Program-made: the position numbers and the translations under genes
Shown: positions 23,945 through 35,994 of the stretch, piece by piece
Layout of the letters: each line of letters begins with the position of its first letter
How positions within the stretch are numbered: the first letter of the stretch is position 1
Source: Morinoia aosen
Lineage: Eukaryota; Arthropoda; Malacostraca; Amphipoda; Talitridae
Assembly (NCBI GenBank): GCA_030386875.1
Contig: CM059564.1
Coordinates: 65,081,936-65,145,935, forward strand
DNA length: 64,000 nucleotides
Direction of reading: 5' to 3'
The notes under the pieces: generated by a model
Databases searched by the model: none
Told to the model about the DNA's origin: nothing
Seen by the model: the letters and a program-made list of their open reading frames with translations, nothing else

Positions 23945-24295
23945 TATTTGAGCTCCCCTATCCCCAACAAAAGTCCTCCCAAGAGTGGAAGAAAGAAGAG
24001 GCCATTTAGTATAAAATTAAGGGAACGAGGAATCAACGCACAACTTTTGTTTCGAACCCTACAAACAGAAAGAGCATGAGTTTAAAGAATATGAAACAAG
24101 ATGGTAGCTGAACAAAAAGTAATAAATGTTGAAAAAAGACAGCAGTGAACCGAAAAACGATGGTCTGTAACAAAACAAATCAAAATAATATTATATATCA
24201 ACAAAGGCCAACCTTTCAGATCAGACCATACACCTTCCTATTGGGAGCGCTAATTCACATAGATAAAACAGTTGTACCCTGCTGAGGGGATGGAC
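23945..24295 (-). mobile_element. SINE-like element, copy C
   Basis: Same order and orientation as copy A: CTCCCCTATCCCCAAC, CCATTTAGTAT, GACAGCAGTGAACCGAAAAA, TTGGGAGCGCTAATTC and GCTGAGGGGATGG. Flanks contain CAGAGACAAATTAG on the left and CAGAGTTAATT on the right, which may be a decayed duplication. Confidence 0.7.
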
Positions 24296-24889
24296 AGAGT
24301 TAATTGCTTCAATACCATAGTAGTATGGTCAACACGCACATCAACACAAACTCTGCTTCCAACACTGAAGAATGCTCGGCGAAGGAAAATTCAACGCGCC
24401 TAACTCGCACTACAGCAAACGAGGAAATGTGTTTTTAGCAGACAAACAAGTCAAGTTTGGGTATCTTGGCACAAAACATAACAAATATTGGAAGCAAACA
24501 ACCTTAATTGGCGCTAAAATGGGAAAAATAAAAACGAAAATAAATACCGAAACGGTGAATGAAAATGGAGCTGTTTCACAGAAGCGATGTGTTAAATGGA
24601 GCAAAATTTTCACACAAAAAACTTAATGAACAGAGACAAGCTGTGAGAAATAGCTATATAGAGTCGCTGGAGCTGTTTGATGCTTTAAACAAAACGGCAT
24701 GAGTTGAGCTGAGTCATAGATGAGCACACAGGATCTTCCTGATCCAGAAGTCAGCCAACACAGCATGCAGGCATCCGAAAAAGATTTTGTTCAATTTCTT
24801 CACGTTCATTCAGTTTCAGTGTGAGATCTGAGCTCACAGGAATCCACAAAAAGTAGAAGCTAAACTACAAAGAGCTGAATGATTATAAG
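24296..24889. other. Intergenic sequence
   Basis: An 84-codon plus frame at 24372-24626 is open but Lys/Asn-rich, with no domain. Nothing else is recognised. Confidence 0.4.
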
Positions 24890-25165
24890 TTAGTTTCAGC
24901 CTCCCATGCCACAAAAAAAGTTTACAGAAAATAAGGATGAAAGTACCATTTAGTATGGAGATAGGAGAATACAGAATTCATGCACAAGATGTGTTCCCGC
25001 ACAGGATCCCCAGCACATAAAAACAGTAATTGTTGAGAAGGAAGGTTGGGAAACAAGATGAAAGCTAAAGTAAAAAGCCAGAGATGCTTAAAAATAGGAC
25101 AGCAGTAAACCGGAAAAAATGGTGGTTAACAAAAAAAAAGCATATATTATTTCAACAAAAAGAAG
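24890..25165 (-). mobile_element. SINE-like element, copy D, truncated
   Basis: Begins AAGTTAGTTTCAGCCTCCC, includes CCATTTAGTATGGAG and GATGTGTTCCCGCACAGGAT as in copy B, then GGACAGCAGTAAACCGG. It stops near 25165 without the GGGAGCGCTAATTCCC end, so the plus-strand right part (the 5' part of the element) is missing. Confidence 0.65.
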
Positions 25166-25852
25166 GATTGAGAGGATCACCAAAAGAAGGATCACCCTGA
25201 TGGGGAACTACAAAGAACGCTCGAGAGACACTCATAAACCGACCCCTTGTATAAAGAGTAGCATCAGAGGTAGAAATAAAGCCGTAATTACGGTAGGGAC
25301 GCATTATCTCCCACAGCAGCTGCAGCGAAGCTTCAGGTGCAGGCGGTGTCAGCTCATCAGGAGCAGCGAAGACTTCCTCAATGTCATCAGCAATTATGGC
25401 GGTGGCGACTGGTAATTGCAGTCGAATAAAGCATACCACTATTGATCGGCAAGATAAAACCGCCACAGACGACAACGGACACAAAAACAGCCAGATGAAG
25501 GTGCGTAGGAGGGTATAAATGACTCAAAGTACGCGGCATTCGCCCTAACATTTTCACGCTCGATGAACACGAGTAACTACACATACTTCTCTCGTACTTG
25601 ATCAAATGACCACTTGCAACAGATAACTAGGCACACAAACCGTGAAGGTGATGTAAATATGCAAACGCACACTTTTGATGTTGAATATTAAAGCCAGTGA
25701 AGTCCTTTTGATGATTTTTCTCTGGTGGTCAATTTCAAGCCATTGTAACAAGTCAGACGCGAAAATAAATGTTCTACCTTACTTTCACAGTTTAGTATGA
25801 CTATAATGCTAACAAAAAAATAACTAAAAAAATCCGTAAAAACGACCGATCA
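25166..25852. other. Short spacer with a coding-like minus segment at 25240-25440
   Basis: On minus, about 25440 down to 25240 is open and GC-richer, with a DDIEEVFAAPDELTPPAPEA segment followed by LQLLWEIMRPYRNYGFIST. It lies downstream of and on the same strand as the main exon at 26580-27593. Splice-site phases do not clearly join them, so I do not call it an exon. Confidence 0.25.
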
Positions 25853-26382
25853 GATTAAGATTAAGATTATAAGTAAGTTTAAGCCTCCGAAACCGCTACA
25901 AAAAAAGCGTACCGAAGAAAGAAAGGAGGAAGGCAACATTTAGTATGGAGATAAGAGAATGAGGAATCCATGCAGAAGGCGCATAGAAACAGCAAGTTAT
26001 GAAAGATGTTGATGAAATAAAAGTAGAAGAAGAAAGTCAGAGGTGCTGAAGAACAGGACAGTAGTGAACCGAAAAAAGGTGGTCCTTGACAGAACAAGAA
26101 AAAAATTCATTTCTACAAAAAGAAGGCTTACTTAACTCTCAGCTCGGGCCCTCACATTTTCCCCTGGGAGCGCTAATTTAATAATAATGAAGGCATCTAC
26201 GGATGCTTTATTTCCAATCAAGCCTGATACATATCACCTTGTACATTGGGTTTTCAAATGCCTTATAACTAACGCCAGGACGCCATGACGCTTTCCCCCG
26301 GTCAAGACCGGTACCCATTTCAGACACCTGGGAGCGCTAATTCCCATAGATACAATAGTTGTATCCCCCTCAGGGGCGAAAT
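25853..26382 (-). mobile_element. SINE-like element, copy E, interrupted by a LINE fragment
   Basis: Flanked by a perfect 9-bp direct repeat GACCGATCA (25844-25852 and 26383-26391). The plus-strand left edge is a GATTAAG/GATTAAG/GATTATAAG run, the tail side, so the element lies on minus. Internal landmarks match copy A, ending GTTGTATCCCCCTCAGGGGC. The element is 366 bp once the 148-bp LINE insert and its duplicated target are removed. Confidence 0.8.
26179..26326 (-). mobile_element. 5'-truncated LINE 3' end nested in SINE copy E
   Basis: A 148-bp insert is bounded by a perfect 16-bp direct repeat CCTGGGAGCGCTAATT (26163-26178 and 26327-26342) that is single-copy in the other SINE members. 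Read on minus, the insert ends with AATAAA (complement of 26207-26212), a GCATC/GATGC hairpin and an ATTATTATT tail. These are typical marks of a non-LTR retrotransposon 3' end of the kind with a simple-repeat tail. The clade is not determined. Confidence 0.85.
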
Positions 26383-26573
26383 GACCGATCAAACGTAACC
26401 AAAATTTTGCCAAAAAACTTCATTACAATTGTATGAGAAGTTATGAAACACTACCTTTGAAACATGCAAATGAAATACAAGTCAACAACAAAGTCCAGAA
26501 TGACCTTAGAAAGAGAACTGCTATGCACCGTTAACACTAAGAACAGTTTAGAAGGATCGTAAGCGATGGTACA

Positions 26574-26579
26574 ACATAC
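26574..26579 (-). promoter_or_regulatory. Splice donor of the main exon
   Basis: Reverse complement reads ATG followed by GTATGT, a strong 5' splice site, in phase 0 with the reading frame. Confidence 0.7.
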
Positions 26580-27593
26580 CATGAACGTGGACATCTCATG
26601 CTTGACGGCCTCGGATATTTTCTTTTTGACGTTGTGGACGGTGTGTGCGAGGCGTGGGCTGAGTCTCGGTGATGGTTTTGGCTGCAGACGCGGGGTGCGG
26701 CTGATGCGCGGTGTCGAGCGCGTGGACGACGACGCTTCAGACACCGACAGAGCGTACAGGTTGGGCACGGACAGCGTCAACTGCTTTGACGTTTGACCCA
26801 TGTTATTATCAGATTCATCGAGGCTCTGGCGCAGAGGCCTGGCGTGTTTGCGGTAAATGCGACGCTTGTCAACAGGTGCTGTTGGCGAAGTTTTAACGGA
26901 CGTGGTCGCTCCCTCAACATCGGAGTCAGAAAACAAGGAATCGGGAGTGGGGCTGTCGGTCAAATACGGTTTCATAGAGTCCTGGATGATGCCTTCATCC
27001 TCAGCGGGGATCGAGTTCGTTAGGACGACAGGGTGGTGTTTAGGCATTGAATTAAGCTTGTCGGAAACTTTAATTAGTAAAGACCCTGTCTCTTTGGTAT
27101 CTTTTGCAGAATCGTCTAATACGGAAGAAGGAGTATGGAGGGCTGGGAAGGAGTCTTCACGGTATGGTATTTCATTTTCCCCTTCATCGTGACACACGAT
27201 GATAACTCGCTCCTCTTCTTTAGATTTAAAAACATTAGTCAAAGACCGCTGTCGCGTGATATTTTCATGGGCAGAACCGGGAGTAGAAAGTGAGGAGCCC
27301 AGAGTGCCAACAAATGAATCCGGAGTAGCAGCAGACGTGTCTCCATCAATACCCGCACTGCCCAGCGCAGGCTTTGGCAGCGCACCGCCAGATCCCGCTG
27401 CATTCAAGTGCTTTGAGCCACCGTCCAGTGACGCTCTCTCGTACTCCTCGTCGCGTTCGTAAATGACGGAGTCGATCTTGCGTTCTGTGAAGCCGTCGGT
27501 CCAGTTGAGGGAGGTCTCGTGGACCTGCGGGGGCACGGGAGAGACTGTGGCCGCCCTCCGAGCTGCAGCTGCGCGCCGCGCTGCACCCGACAT
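26580..27593 (-). CDS. Start-containing exon of an unidentified gene, about 338 residues
   Basis: The ATG at 27593-27591 is preceded by an in-frame TAG two codons upstream, fixing the start. The frame stays open to ATG at 26582-26580, where a strong GTATGT donor begins at 26579 in phase 0; the 42 codons after it look intronic. The product begins with an Ala/Arg-rich stretch (residues 1-20), then WTDGFTERKIDSVIYERDEE (31-50), a Gly/Ser/Pro-rich linker and a basophilic kinase-type motif RQRSL (114-118). Next come EEERVIIVCHDEGENE (126-141), an acidic SDSDVEG patch near 222-228, a basic KRRIYRKHARPLRQS stretch (243-257) and a proline-directed SP/TP run at 294-315. It ends KKKISEAVKHEMSTFM. No membrane segment or catalytic domain is present, so this looks like a disordered cytosolic N-terminus whose functional domain is in later exons. 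I do not recognise the family. Codon use is GC-richer than the flanks. A possible 5'UTR acceptor (AAGTTCAG) lies about 17 bases upstream of the ATG. Confidence 0.8.
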
Positions 27594-28146
27594 TTTCTAA
27601 ATCAGGTCCGCTGAACTTATTTTCATTTATTCTAGCTCTGCAAAACTGGTTATATGTGTGTGATTTACGACGCTGTTGAATTAGAAAATAAACTTTCCCA
27701 TTAAAATACCGTTAATGTTGTGTCTGCTGTAATCAACGATAGGTAACGTGAATGGCAATCAAAGCACGGATCACAGAAATTTTTGACAGTACCCACTTTG
27801 ACGAATTCTTTTAATTTTTATCTTCGGGATATATTTCAGACTCACTTTCTTAACCTATATATTTTTCCACTTGACAACACTTCTCGATAGGAGTATCTTT
27901 TAAAAATGTTATATTATTATTCAATCATTTATTGGAAGGATAAAGATAATTCATTGCAAAAATTATTCAGGCACTTGCAATGTTATCCAAAGAATCAATA
28001 ACGAAATAATCTAGACAAAATGGCACTTTAACAGAGGAACATCGAGGTAACACGAAAGGATCATCCAGTTACGAAACAGACTGAGAGCAGGATTTACACA
28101 CCAAACAACCATCCTGTGCGGAGTTTCCCGCGACACTGAGCACTGC
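27594..28146. other. 5' flank of the main exon
   Basis: AT-rich upstream sequence for the minus-strand gene, likely 5'UTR, first intron or promoter. No TATA box or initiator can be called with confidence. Confidence 0.4.
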
Positions 28147-28154
28147 CACTCGAG

Positions 28155-30206
28155 CAGGGTTTCCACGCAAGGCGACTCTAATTACCCTAACTGAAGAAGT
28201 TGATTACCCCAGATTACCCTAAAACATCTAATCCTAACTAATAATCTATTAATTAACTGAAAGGTAAATGGACTGGTTTCCAGAGCTCTGTCAGTATGAA
28301 TAAGTCCTGTGTTACATACTGCATGAGTGTCAGAAGGGAAATCCAGTCGAACGACGTTAGAATGCTGGTTTGATATCCAGACGTTATCACGTACAAGGTG
28401 TTTGCCAAAAACCTGTCGAATAAATTTTGATGCCCGCTGTTTTCCAAGGCGCCCTTTTTTCTGCGACTCCTGATCTGGGAACATTGTTTTCATCAAACTA
28501 AAAGAGGCTCACACAATGAGATAGGAGGTGCTTAGCTAAAAATGCACAAACTTGCAGTTCCACTTTACGAGCACGATTTTCGAGAGGATCATTGGATAGC
28601 ACGTAGCGGCAATTGATGTTTTTTTTGCCACCGTGGATCGTTGTTTGTGTCGCTGAGAGCATGTGACGCCTGATCTTCGATTTCCCACAAGTAATATAGG
28701 TTCAACAAACCTTGCAATATTCCACATCCTTTTGCTCTGTTGATTTTGAGAACTTGGCTAACCATCCCTCAACCCAGGTTCCGATGTCAACGAATCTTTA
28801 AATTTCTGCTGGTTGTTTCTAGCTTTCAAGTGGAGCTTTCTTTTTGTCGAGGTGGTGTCGTTGGCTCTTCCTCACTCGGTGCGCGAGCATCTGCTATGCT
28901 GCAAGAAATGCAATAATATCTGTACCTATCCCTAGTACAATTATTTATTTTTTATTTAATTTTCCATCCATTCACGCACTTCAGTTATTCTTTCCACATA
29001 CTCAATCTAACCTAACACTTTGATCCACTCTCAGCGATGACTTTCTGGCTTCCCTCACACATGACCTTCGTCACATCTTTTCATTACGGATTTTATCCAA
29101 CCTTGTTACACCACATATGCTTCTCAGAGACTTCGTTGCAATCACATTCACTTATCAACTCATAAAAGTTGATCGTAAAGTTATAAAATTTCTTCATTTC
29201 CTGAAGGGCGAGTGAGGAAATTCAGAGGTTTTTGGAAAAAACTACCTTGCCGTTATTAATATGCATAAACTTTCCTCAACACTCAGTTGTAGAACCCCTA
29301 GTGCTTCAATTTTGGTTGACGGAATTTTAAGCATGATCGAAGCTATATCAAATTCTACGTCCGTGCTACTGCGCCTAAGAAAGACAGTGAGAATACAAAC
29401 ATATATTGCAAGTTTTAAGTCGATAACTGTTCTCTTTTGTTTATATGAATTTTTGTAACTAATTTTATAGCTTCTTCCTTTCGCTTTTAGCACCTTTTGT
29501 AACTCGAAGTGTCAAAGAACCCTGTCTAAATTTTTTTGTTTGCATCGCTACAATAACATGCTTCTTTGGCGTGCAGCATGGCTAAGAAATAGGACGCCTT
29601 CCATCTAATTAGCTGGCAAAATACCGGCGCTGTGAGGTAACTCAGCTGATAATTCAATGACCATCACAAGAATGAACTTATTAATTATTTCTACGATGAA
29701 ATATATTAGCTGTGGAATTTAACAATACAACAAACATACCTGTCAATAATCTGTTGAAGCTTAAAACCACTAGCGCAATCAGAATAGGACAGTGACTTTC
29801 GTCAATTGGCTGTTGCTGACACCGATCAAGTTTTAATTCGTAAAATGCAACTCAGAATCTTTTGTCAAAACGAAGTGGACCAGAGATATTTTGGCTTCGT
29901 ATCTTGACGCCGTCTTTCGTGAACGATATCTGATGACATTCAAATATGAGACACTAACCACAGCAGCAGTGCAGTTTTGTGAACACTAAATTCTGACCCG
30001 TTTCATTACGTTTCGTTCAAGTGGTAACCAGTAGTGTGCTTGCATATTGCTTTCATTTTTCTATTTTTCGTAGATTAGGCGGTCACTTCTTTCACGGAGC
30101 TCTGATTACCCTAGATTTGCCCATATTTTTCATTACCCTAAACATTACCCTAGGGTACCCCTGATTACCCTAAACTGGGGTAATTACCCTGCTCGTGGAA
30201 ACACTG
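28155..30206. mobile_element. hAT-type DNA transposon, non-autonomous, 2052 bp
   Basis: Ends are CAGGGTTTCCACG (28155-28167) and CGTGGAAACACTG (30194-30206), inverted repeats matching 12 of 13, with the CAG...CTG termini characteristic of hAT elements. They are flanked by a perfect 8-bp duplication CACTCGAG (28147-28154 and 30207-30214), the hAT target size. Both subterminal regions are full of a (G/C/A)ATTACCC(T/C)A motif: about 28180, 28202 and 28212 on the left; 30104, 30131, 30143, 30163 and 30182 on the right, plus an inverted copy at 30176. These are plausible transposase-binding sites. No transposase is recognised. The longest frame (minus, 28182-28496) has 104 codons without a hAT or BED signature, so it is non-autonomous or internally decayed. 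Confidence 0.88.
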
Positions 30207-30214
30207 CACTCGAG

Positions 30215-33200
30215 TGACTCGATAGTAGGGAACCGCGTAGTAATGCCAACGCATGATCGAGATTCTAGAAATTCCAGGCTCTGGGAGCGTAAGGTCGTCT
30301 GCGGCATACAACTCACCCACCCTATGCCGGTACTTCAGAGTCTCCAGAAACATGGGCGTACCCACATATTAAGATGAGAAGAAAGAGGTAAGAGAAAATG
30401 CTACAGCATTAGCATGGGCCGAGGAGCATTAGTGCATCTGGGATATTTACTAACACCCATGTAACTTTGAGACAACACTTCTAAAACTAACGTGTGGACA
30501 CTACAGAATTGCACTCAATGTGTATCATTTTTTTATTGATTTAATATTTAAATACTCATTTATTTCGCTATTATTCCCACATGATTTCAACATATACAGA
30601 TGTCATTTGCCGCAACATATTATGACTCAAACGTTTATCCTTAATTTCCATTGGCAAATTGTTTCACTATTTTCTTATTTTAAAACAGTAGTGCGCTAGA
30701 GAATTGTTGTTTAAAATTACTGCTATGAAAAAATGGCCAGTAATCTGCATTTTTTTTAATAATGAGGAATAAGTACAATTCGACTAATAGTTAGTGTTTG
30801 AAATCCCTTCAAAATGAAGTCTAGTCTCCCATTAATAAAGTGGACATATATTTGAGGGATGCCTAAATGTAATTTTGTTGAGAACTAGAAGCAAAGTTAT
30901 GAGTGTGATAACTGAGCTAGTAAATGAACTTATTCTATTCATAAGGTGACCAGGGAATGGGGTAACTGGAATTCTACGACTTTAACAAAGGGTTTAACAC
31001 AAATTATTCTACAATAACATGGTGCTGCAATCAACAATATTAGCTCTCACATACGAGTATTGCATACAGAATTTTCAGCGGAGTATATTCTGATTTTTAA
31101 CAAACATATACACGCTTGGATTAAATGTCGGTAAATAATGGAATAATTTCATGAACAATTAAGAAAATGGCTGAACCTACTCGGGGTACATTTGACTAAC
31201 AGAAAAAGAACCAACAACCAGAAATTGGCTTTCAAAATAAAAGACTTCTATCAATCAAACAATATAGAAGTAATGCGACAAGAAAAGCAGACTCCGAGCA
31301 TTAGACTAAAATAATTAACCCGCGGGAAACGAATCAACGGACGAAAAGAAGTAATTTATCCTCATTTTCAATAATGATCAACATAAATACATGAAAGCTC
31401 CATTTTTTTAGTGCATAGGCAGAAAAGGTACACGATGGGACTAAGGGTCCTGGATTTGTGCTCTTCTTGTACGTCTTGTTATACTGGGCTGAAATTTTCC
31501 TAAATTTCAAAATTCAACAAGAAACAAGATGATATATAATTCAGAATGTCAAATGTACCTTAAATTGGACCTATATTCACTCAACTGCAAACTCCCGTAG
31601 ACAGTATATGACATACTTTTTCTTTACAGTGCTGTGTTTGAAGCGCATCTCATCGCTTATACAATTTGGTAGAGCAGTCCCTTGTTGGTTACAAACACAT
31701 ATCAAATCCATTTTTTCTTAATAGCATTAATCGAAATTACATCACCTACAATTCCTATGACCAATTCTCGAGTGTTTTGCTTCTTATAGAGTAAGGTAAT
31801 TTCAATTTCTTGCAAACCGAGTTCTTCAGTATACTTACGACGATGATGAAGCGTCATTGACAACCAAAGATTTTACCCGCGTCGAGACTTCTCAATAGAA
31901 TGCTTACTTTCTCCAGATGACAGAATGGCTAACTTGTTGGCCGACTGTTACATTGCACTAATAAAAACATTCAAAATCGCTTCGCGAATTTTTATAATAA
32001 TACATTTACTAAGTATAAACTGTGAAACAATTTTTGCAGGACAGAAAAATATCTCTTGCGAGAAAAACTGAGGTAAAAACGACAAAAAATAAGTCACTCA
32101 GAAACCTTAACGTTAACATTTTTCTACTAGGGTTTCTTTTCGCACTTCATTGTGCCTCTCAGATCGAATTAGAGCTTTTCACATATTTAAATGCACAACA
32201 AGGTCACGAATTTCATAAAAAGTTTGACGTCAGTTCTCAAATGCTTAACTCCCGAACTGCACTACGGGAGATATTTTTACGTATTTCGAGGCGTGCACAA
32301 CGAGCAAGACAGTGTGTGCGAGGAAATGAAAGAGAAAGCGAATTATTTCGATACCGCTTAAAAAACTAACTCCGAATAAACCTCTAGAAAGAACAGAAAG
32401 ACGTTTGGGAAAACCTGCAATATTCGAAAATGTTCGTATCATTTCCTTTAGGTTATCAATTTGCACGAATTTCCTGCTCTTTCATTAGAAGTTATAGAAT
32501 GCCTTGTGACAATAACAAAAGTATTATAGTATCACGCAACCTTTCTAAAGTAGGTAATAAGCCCGGAAATCAAATGGGAAAATAAGAAAGTGGCAAGGAA
32601 AAGTTAAAATTAGCGTGGTTTTCCCCAGAAATTGACGCACAACTCGATCCCGACACACACATCGGAATGTGGAATCAATGTCCCGGAGTTATTTCGTATC
32701 AGGAAGACATGGACATTTCAATGAGGATGAAGGTCGAACAACCGCGCAATGAGGGTTGCAACACCCCACCTGAACTTGAAAAGACTGACTTCACTCGTAT
32801 GTCGCCACCCCAGCGAGGCAGAGACACGTCACTGCACACCTTCGTAAGCTCAGGCACGACGTGCTGCTCGTAGTATCAATATGGTCTCGAGGAGATCGAG
32901 TCTCACAGCGGATTATTTAAGAAGTAAGTTGTAGGATACTCGGAAATTGATGAACTTTCACAATGCAGGGCGTTTGGGAATGTGGCCGACTGGCCGTCGT
33001 TGGAAAAGAATTTCTCGTAGCCAGGAGTGTTGAACGTCAGACAGGTATTGAAGTTGGTGGTTAACTCTGGTAAATATTTCGAGAACTACTTACCGATAGA
33101 TGCACAGTAAAAAATGTTATTTATAATACTAGGTGTAGTCCTGACGCTTTATGAAATCAGATGTTCGAGAACCCTCAGATTTTGAGAAAATTTAATCTAC

Positions 33201-33739
33201 GCACTCAATACCTTCATGATGGCGCAAAATTTGCTCTCAAAAGAGTTATTCCAACCATCGGTAAATAAATTTGAAAAATTAAGAACATATTTTTTACCCA
33301 ATACGACTCTGGAAACAAGTTTCATAACAAAATTATATCACATAAATTGCTAAAATTTGGTAAATGGAAAGCCTAAAAAAGGGAAAAGATTTTACTCATT
33401 CACTAGGGCAGCCTCTTGGTGCATAATAAAAAATTTAGATCACGTCTAAGAATTTGTGACTTCCGGACGACGGTCAACATAACTGAAAAAAGAAACGCTA
33501 TATAAGTTGGAAATTGCCTACTACGCAATACTCTTATGTTTCATGAACTTCCACAAATTATGATATTCCTTTCAGGACGTTACGGCACAAACCTATCAGA
33601 CCAGCAGGTTTTGATCTCGGACCACAACGAGGACAACTTGAAAGTCGTCACAGCTGGGGTGGCAGGCATAACACTTTGACCGCAATTATTGGTTAAGCTG
33701 AAGTCCGGCATCCAACTCAAATTTCACGTTAATGGTAGT
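30215..33739. other. AT-rich intergenic sequence
   Basis: A 115-codon plus frame at 32022-32369 starts without ATG and has one hydrophobic stretch but no recognisable domain. Nothing else is supported. Confidence 0.4.
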
Positions 33740-33895
33740 GCATAATTTTGAAAATATCAAGCAATAACCGAATTGTGCCTTCATTTAGCTTTAATTAAGT
33801 ATTTACGACAATTGAGTTTGTCACTACTGGTTGGTCAGCAGCGTTATAAAAATCCCCTCCGTGCCCACCGATGGCGCCCGTTGCGGTCGAAGTGT
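33740..33895. repeat. Dispersed repeat pair, copy 2
   Basis: Partner of 8040-8205, same orientation. Shares TTGTGCCTTCATTTA, CACTACTGGTTGGTCAGCAG and AAAATCCCCTCCG blocks. Confidence 0.6.
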
Positions 33896-35994
33896 TAAGG
33901 CGCGGAATACGGCCGGTGGCAATAGAGCAGATCGCAATTGGGTCGGACTAAAGCGTGCAGTCTCCGGCAGACCTCCGAGTATTCTAAAGGCAAATAGATA
34001 TAAGAGAAAATTAGTTGATAAGTAAATAATAATTCGACCTAATTTTTATAGTTTTTATATGGACATACCAAGTATTAGTTAATAAGAATTAAAACAGTAC
34101 AAACCTTTAAACTTTACGGGTACATTTCAAGAGGCACAAAACAAAGGCCTTAAAAAGAAAACATAGCAATTAGACAATGAGAAGACCTAGTACTTTATAA
34201 TTTCAATAATTTTGATGCTATAAGAAGATTACGTTCTCATTATAAGGTCAACTTTAACATTATTAAGGTACTCAAGACCAATAGTTAAGTTGTAATATAA
34301 GGAATTACAAGGGTACAAGGATTTATTCATAACCCGGAAACAAGACGTACTTGGCCCCTCGTCTTGATTGTTAAACAGGAGCGGAATCATGCAATTGTAA
34401 TGTAAATTAAATTGAAAAAACTGCTAAAGAGTGATCACGAAAACTAAAATAAGGTTTTACATAGATTCAGCGATAGTTAATTAATGTGCCCAAGAGACTA
34501 CCCTTAATCACTTTACGCCCCATGCACCTCTATTTTGCACAGCTCCTTTACTTTTTCTGTTAGTGGTAACTTAAAAATTCTGTAATTTCTAGCAAAATTG
34601 AGGTGAATAAGCATTATTGAAATGTGTAAATATATATAAATTTATATACATATACATGTATGCAAACGGAAGGCAGTATATTTATGAAAGCACCATCAGT
34701 TTTGCTCGCAGCTTACCGTAAAAAACTTGCTTTTCGATTCGATATGTAGGGGCTCGGTGAGCGTGTTTTGGTCTCAAGCAGGCAGACGAGAGTGTGTTAA
34801 GTGCCTGAATGCTCTCAGTTCCCAGCAGCCAAACACTCGACAGATAACCACCAGTGACGCCATGCAGGGCAGTGACCGAGCAAGAGCAGAGAGGGGAAAA
34901 CATACGGTGATATTACAGAATTCGAAAAAACTGGCAAGCAGAACTTTCAACCGCAGGAGTGAAGTTCAACTTTACAGAAAGTTGGGAAAAGAGTCTGTGC
35001 TCAAACGCAGTCCTCACCATAAAGTGGCGCTGATGCATCCGCTACAAGTTGTTCAGAGTTGATCACAGGAAAATTCTCACAAGAATACCATTCGAAGCCA
35101 TTCCGGTGAGCCACGCTGCATGCCACGCAAGCAACACGGAAACTTTTGAACTTACTAGGAAGAGCAGTATGACCCACAGGACAAAAAAAAAACATTTCTT
35201 GTACGAAAAGCATCGAACACAACACGGCTCATAATGAAGTGATTTGAAAGCTCCCCAATGAAACTAAATATTCACTGTTCGCTGGTCTCAAAATCGTTAC
35301 TGGGACAGGCAAAGAAGAAGGGAATGAGAAGGCTAATTTTATGCTCCGATACAATGGGTTCTCAGAAGTATAGAAATATTAGCAGAACCGCTCCTTTATT
35401 TTAAATGAGAAAGCCATGCAATTCACAACGAATTTCACACTGAACAAATATCAAATTGGGAAAATAACAACGACTGTCATCGCAGAGGAAATATATAGCC
35501 AGACTACTGCGTCCAGGCTGACGAGTGATCGCAGGGCACATGTGGAACTGATATAAAACGATGTTAGTAAAATCACACGTGTATTCTAAAACTACAGCGG
35601 CAACCCGTACAAGCGTAGCACCTGCAGTACCTGTCTGGCGTGGCTACACATTTCAGGAATATGAACTTCAAACATTTGACGACATTGTAGCAGTTCAGCT
35701 GGCAGCGAAAGTAACTTTGTCAACTTGACTACCATAAATATCATTTAAAAAACCTCATATTTTTTAATTTTAGCGAGAAAAACAGTATTCAAGCTCCCAA
35801 GTCGACAGAGGAACTATTGCTACCAGCAGGACCGCTGCGACAACATCAAATGTTTGCAAGTCCGGCCCAGGACCGTGACGCAAGAGATGCGCTCCGTGCG
35901 TGCATCACGCACTGCAACACGACCGCCGATGCCGTCTTCGGCGTCGAGAATTCCTAATCGACTATTCGTGAGCAGGGCGAGGCTGGGCAGCAAA
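33896..35994. other. Intergenic sequence
   Basis: A GC-richer stretch at 34740-35060 is open on plus (111 codons) without a recognised domain. A TATATA run precedes it at 34632-34650. No gene is called. Confidence 0.4.

Noticed and set aside
28182..28496. 104-codon frame inside the hAT element as a transposase
   Set aside because: No BED finger, RNase H-fold or hAT dimerisation signature is visible; too short.
28180..30190. TTACCCTAA motifs as telomeric repeat
   Set aside because: The motifs are spaced, vary, occur only near the two ends of a hAT element and do not form a tandem array.
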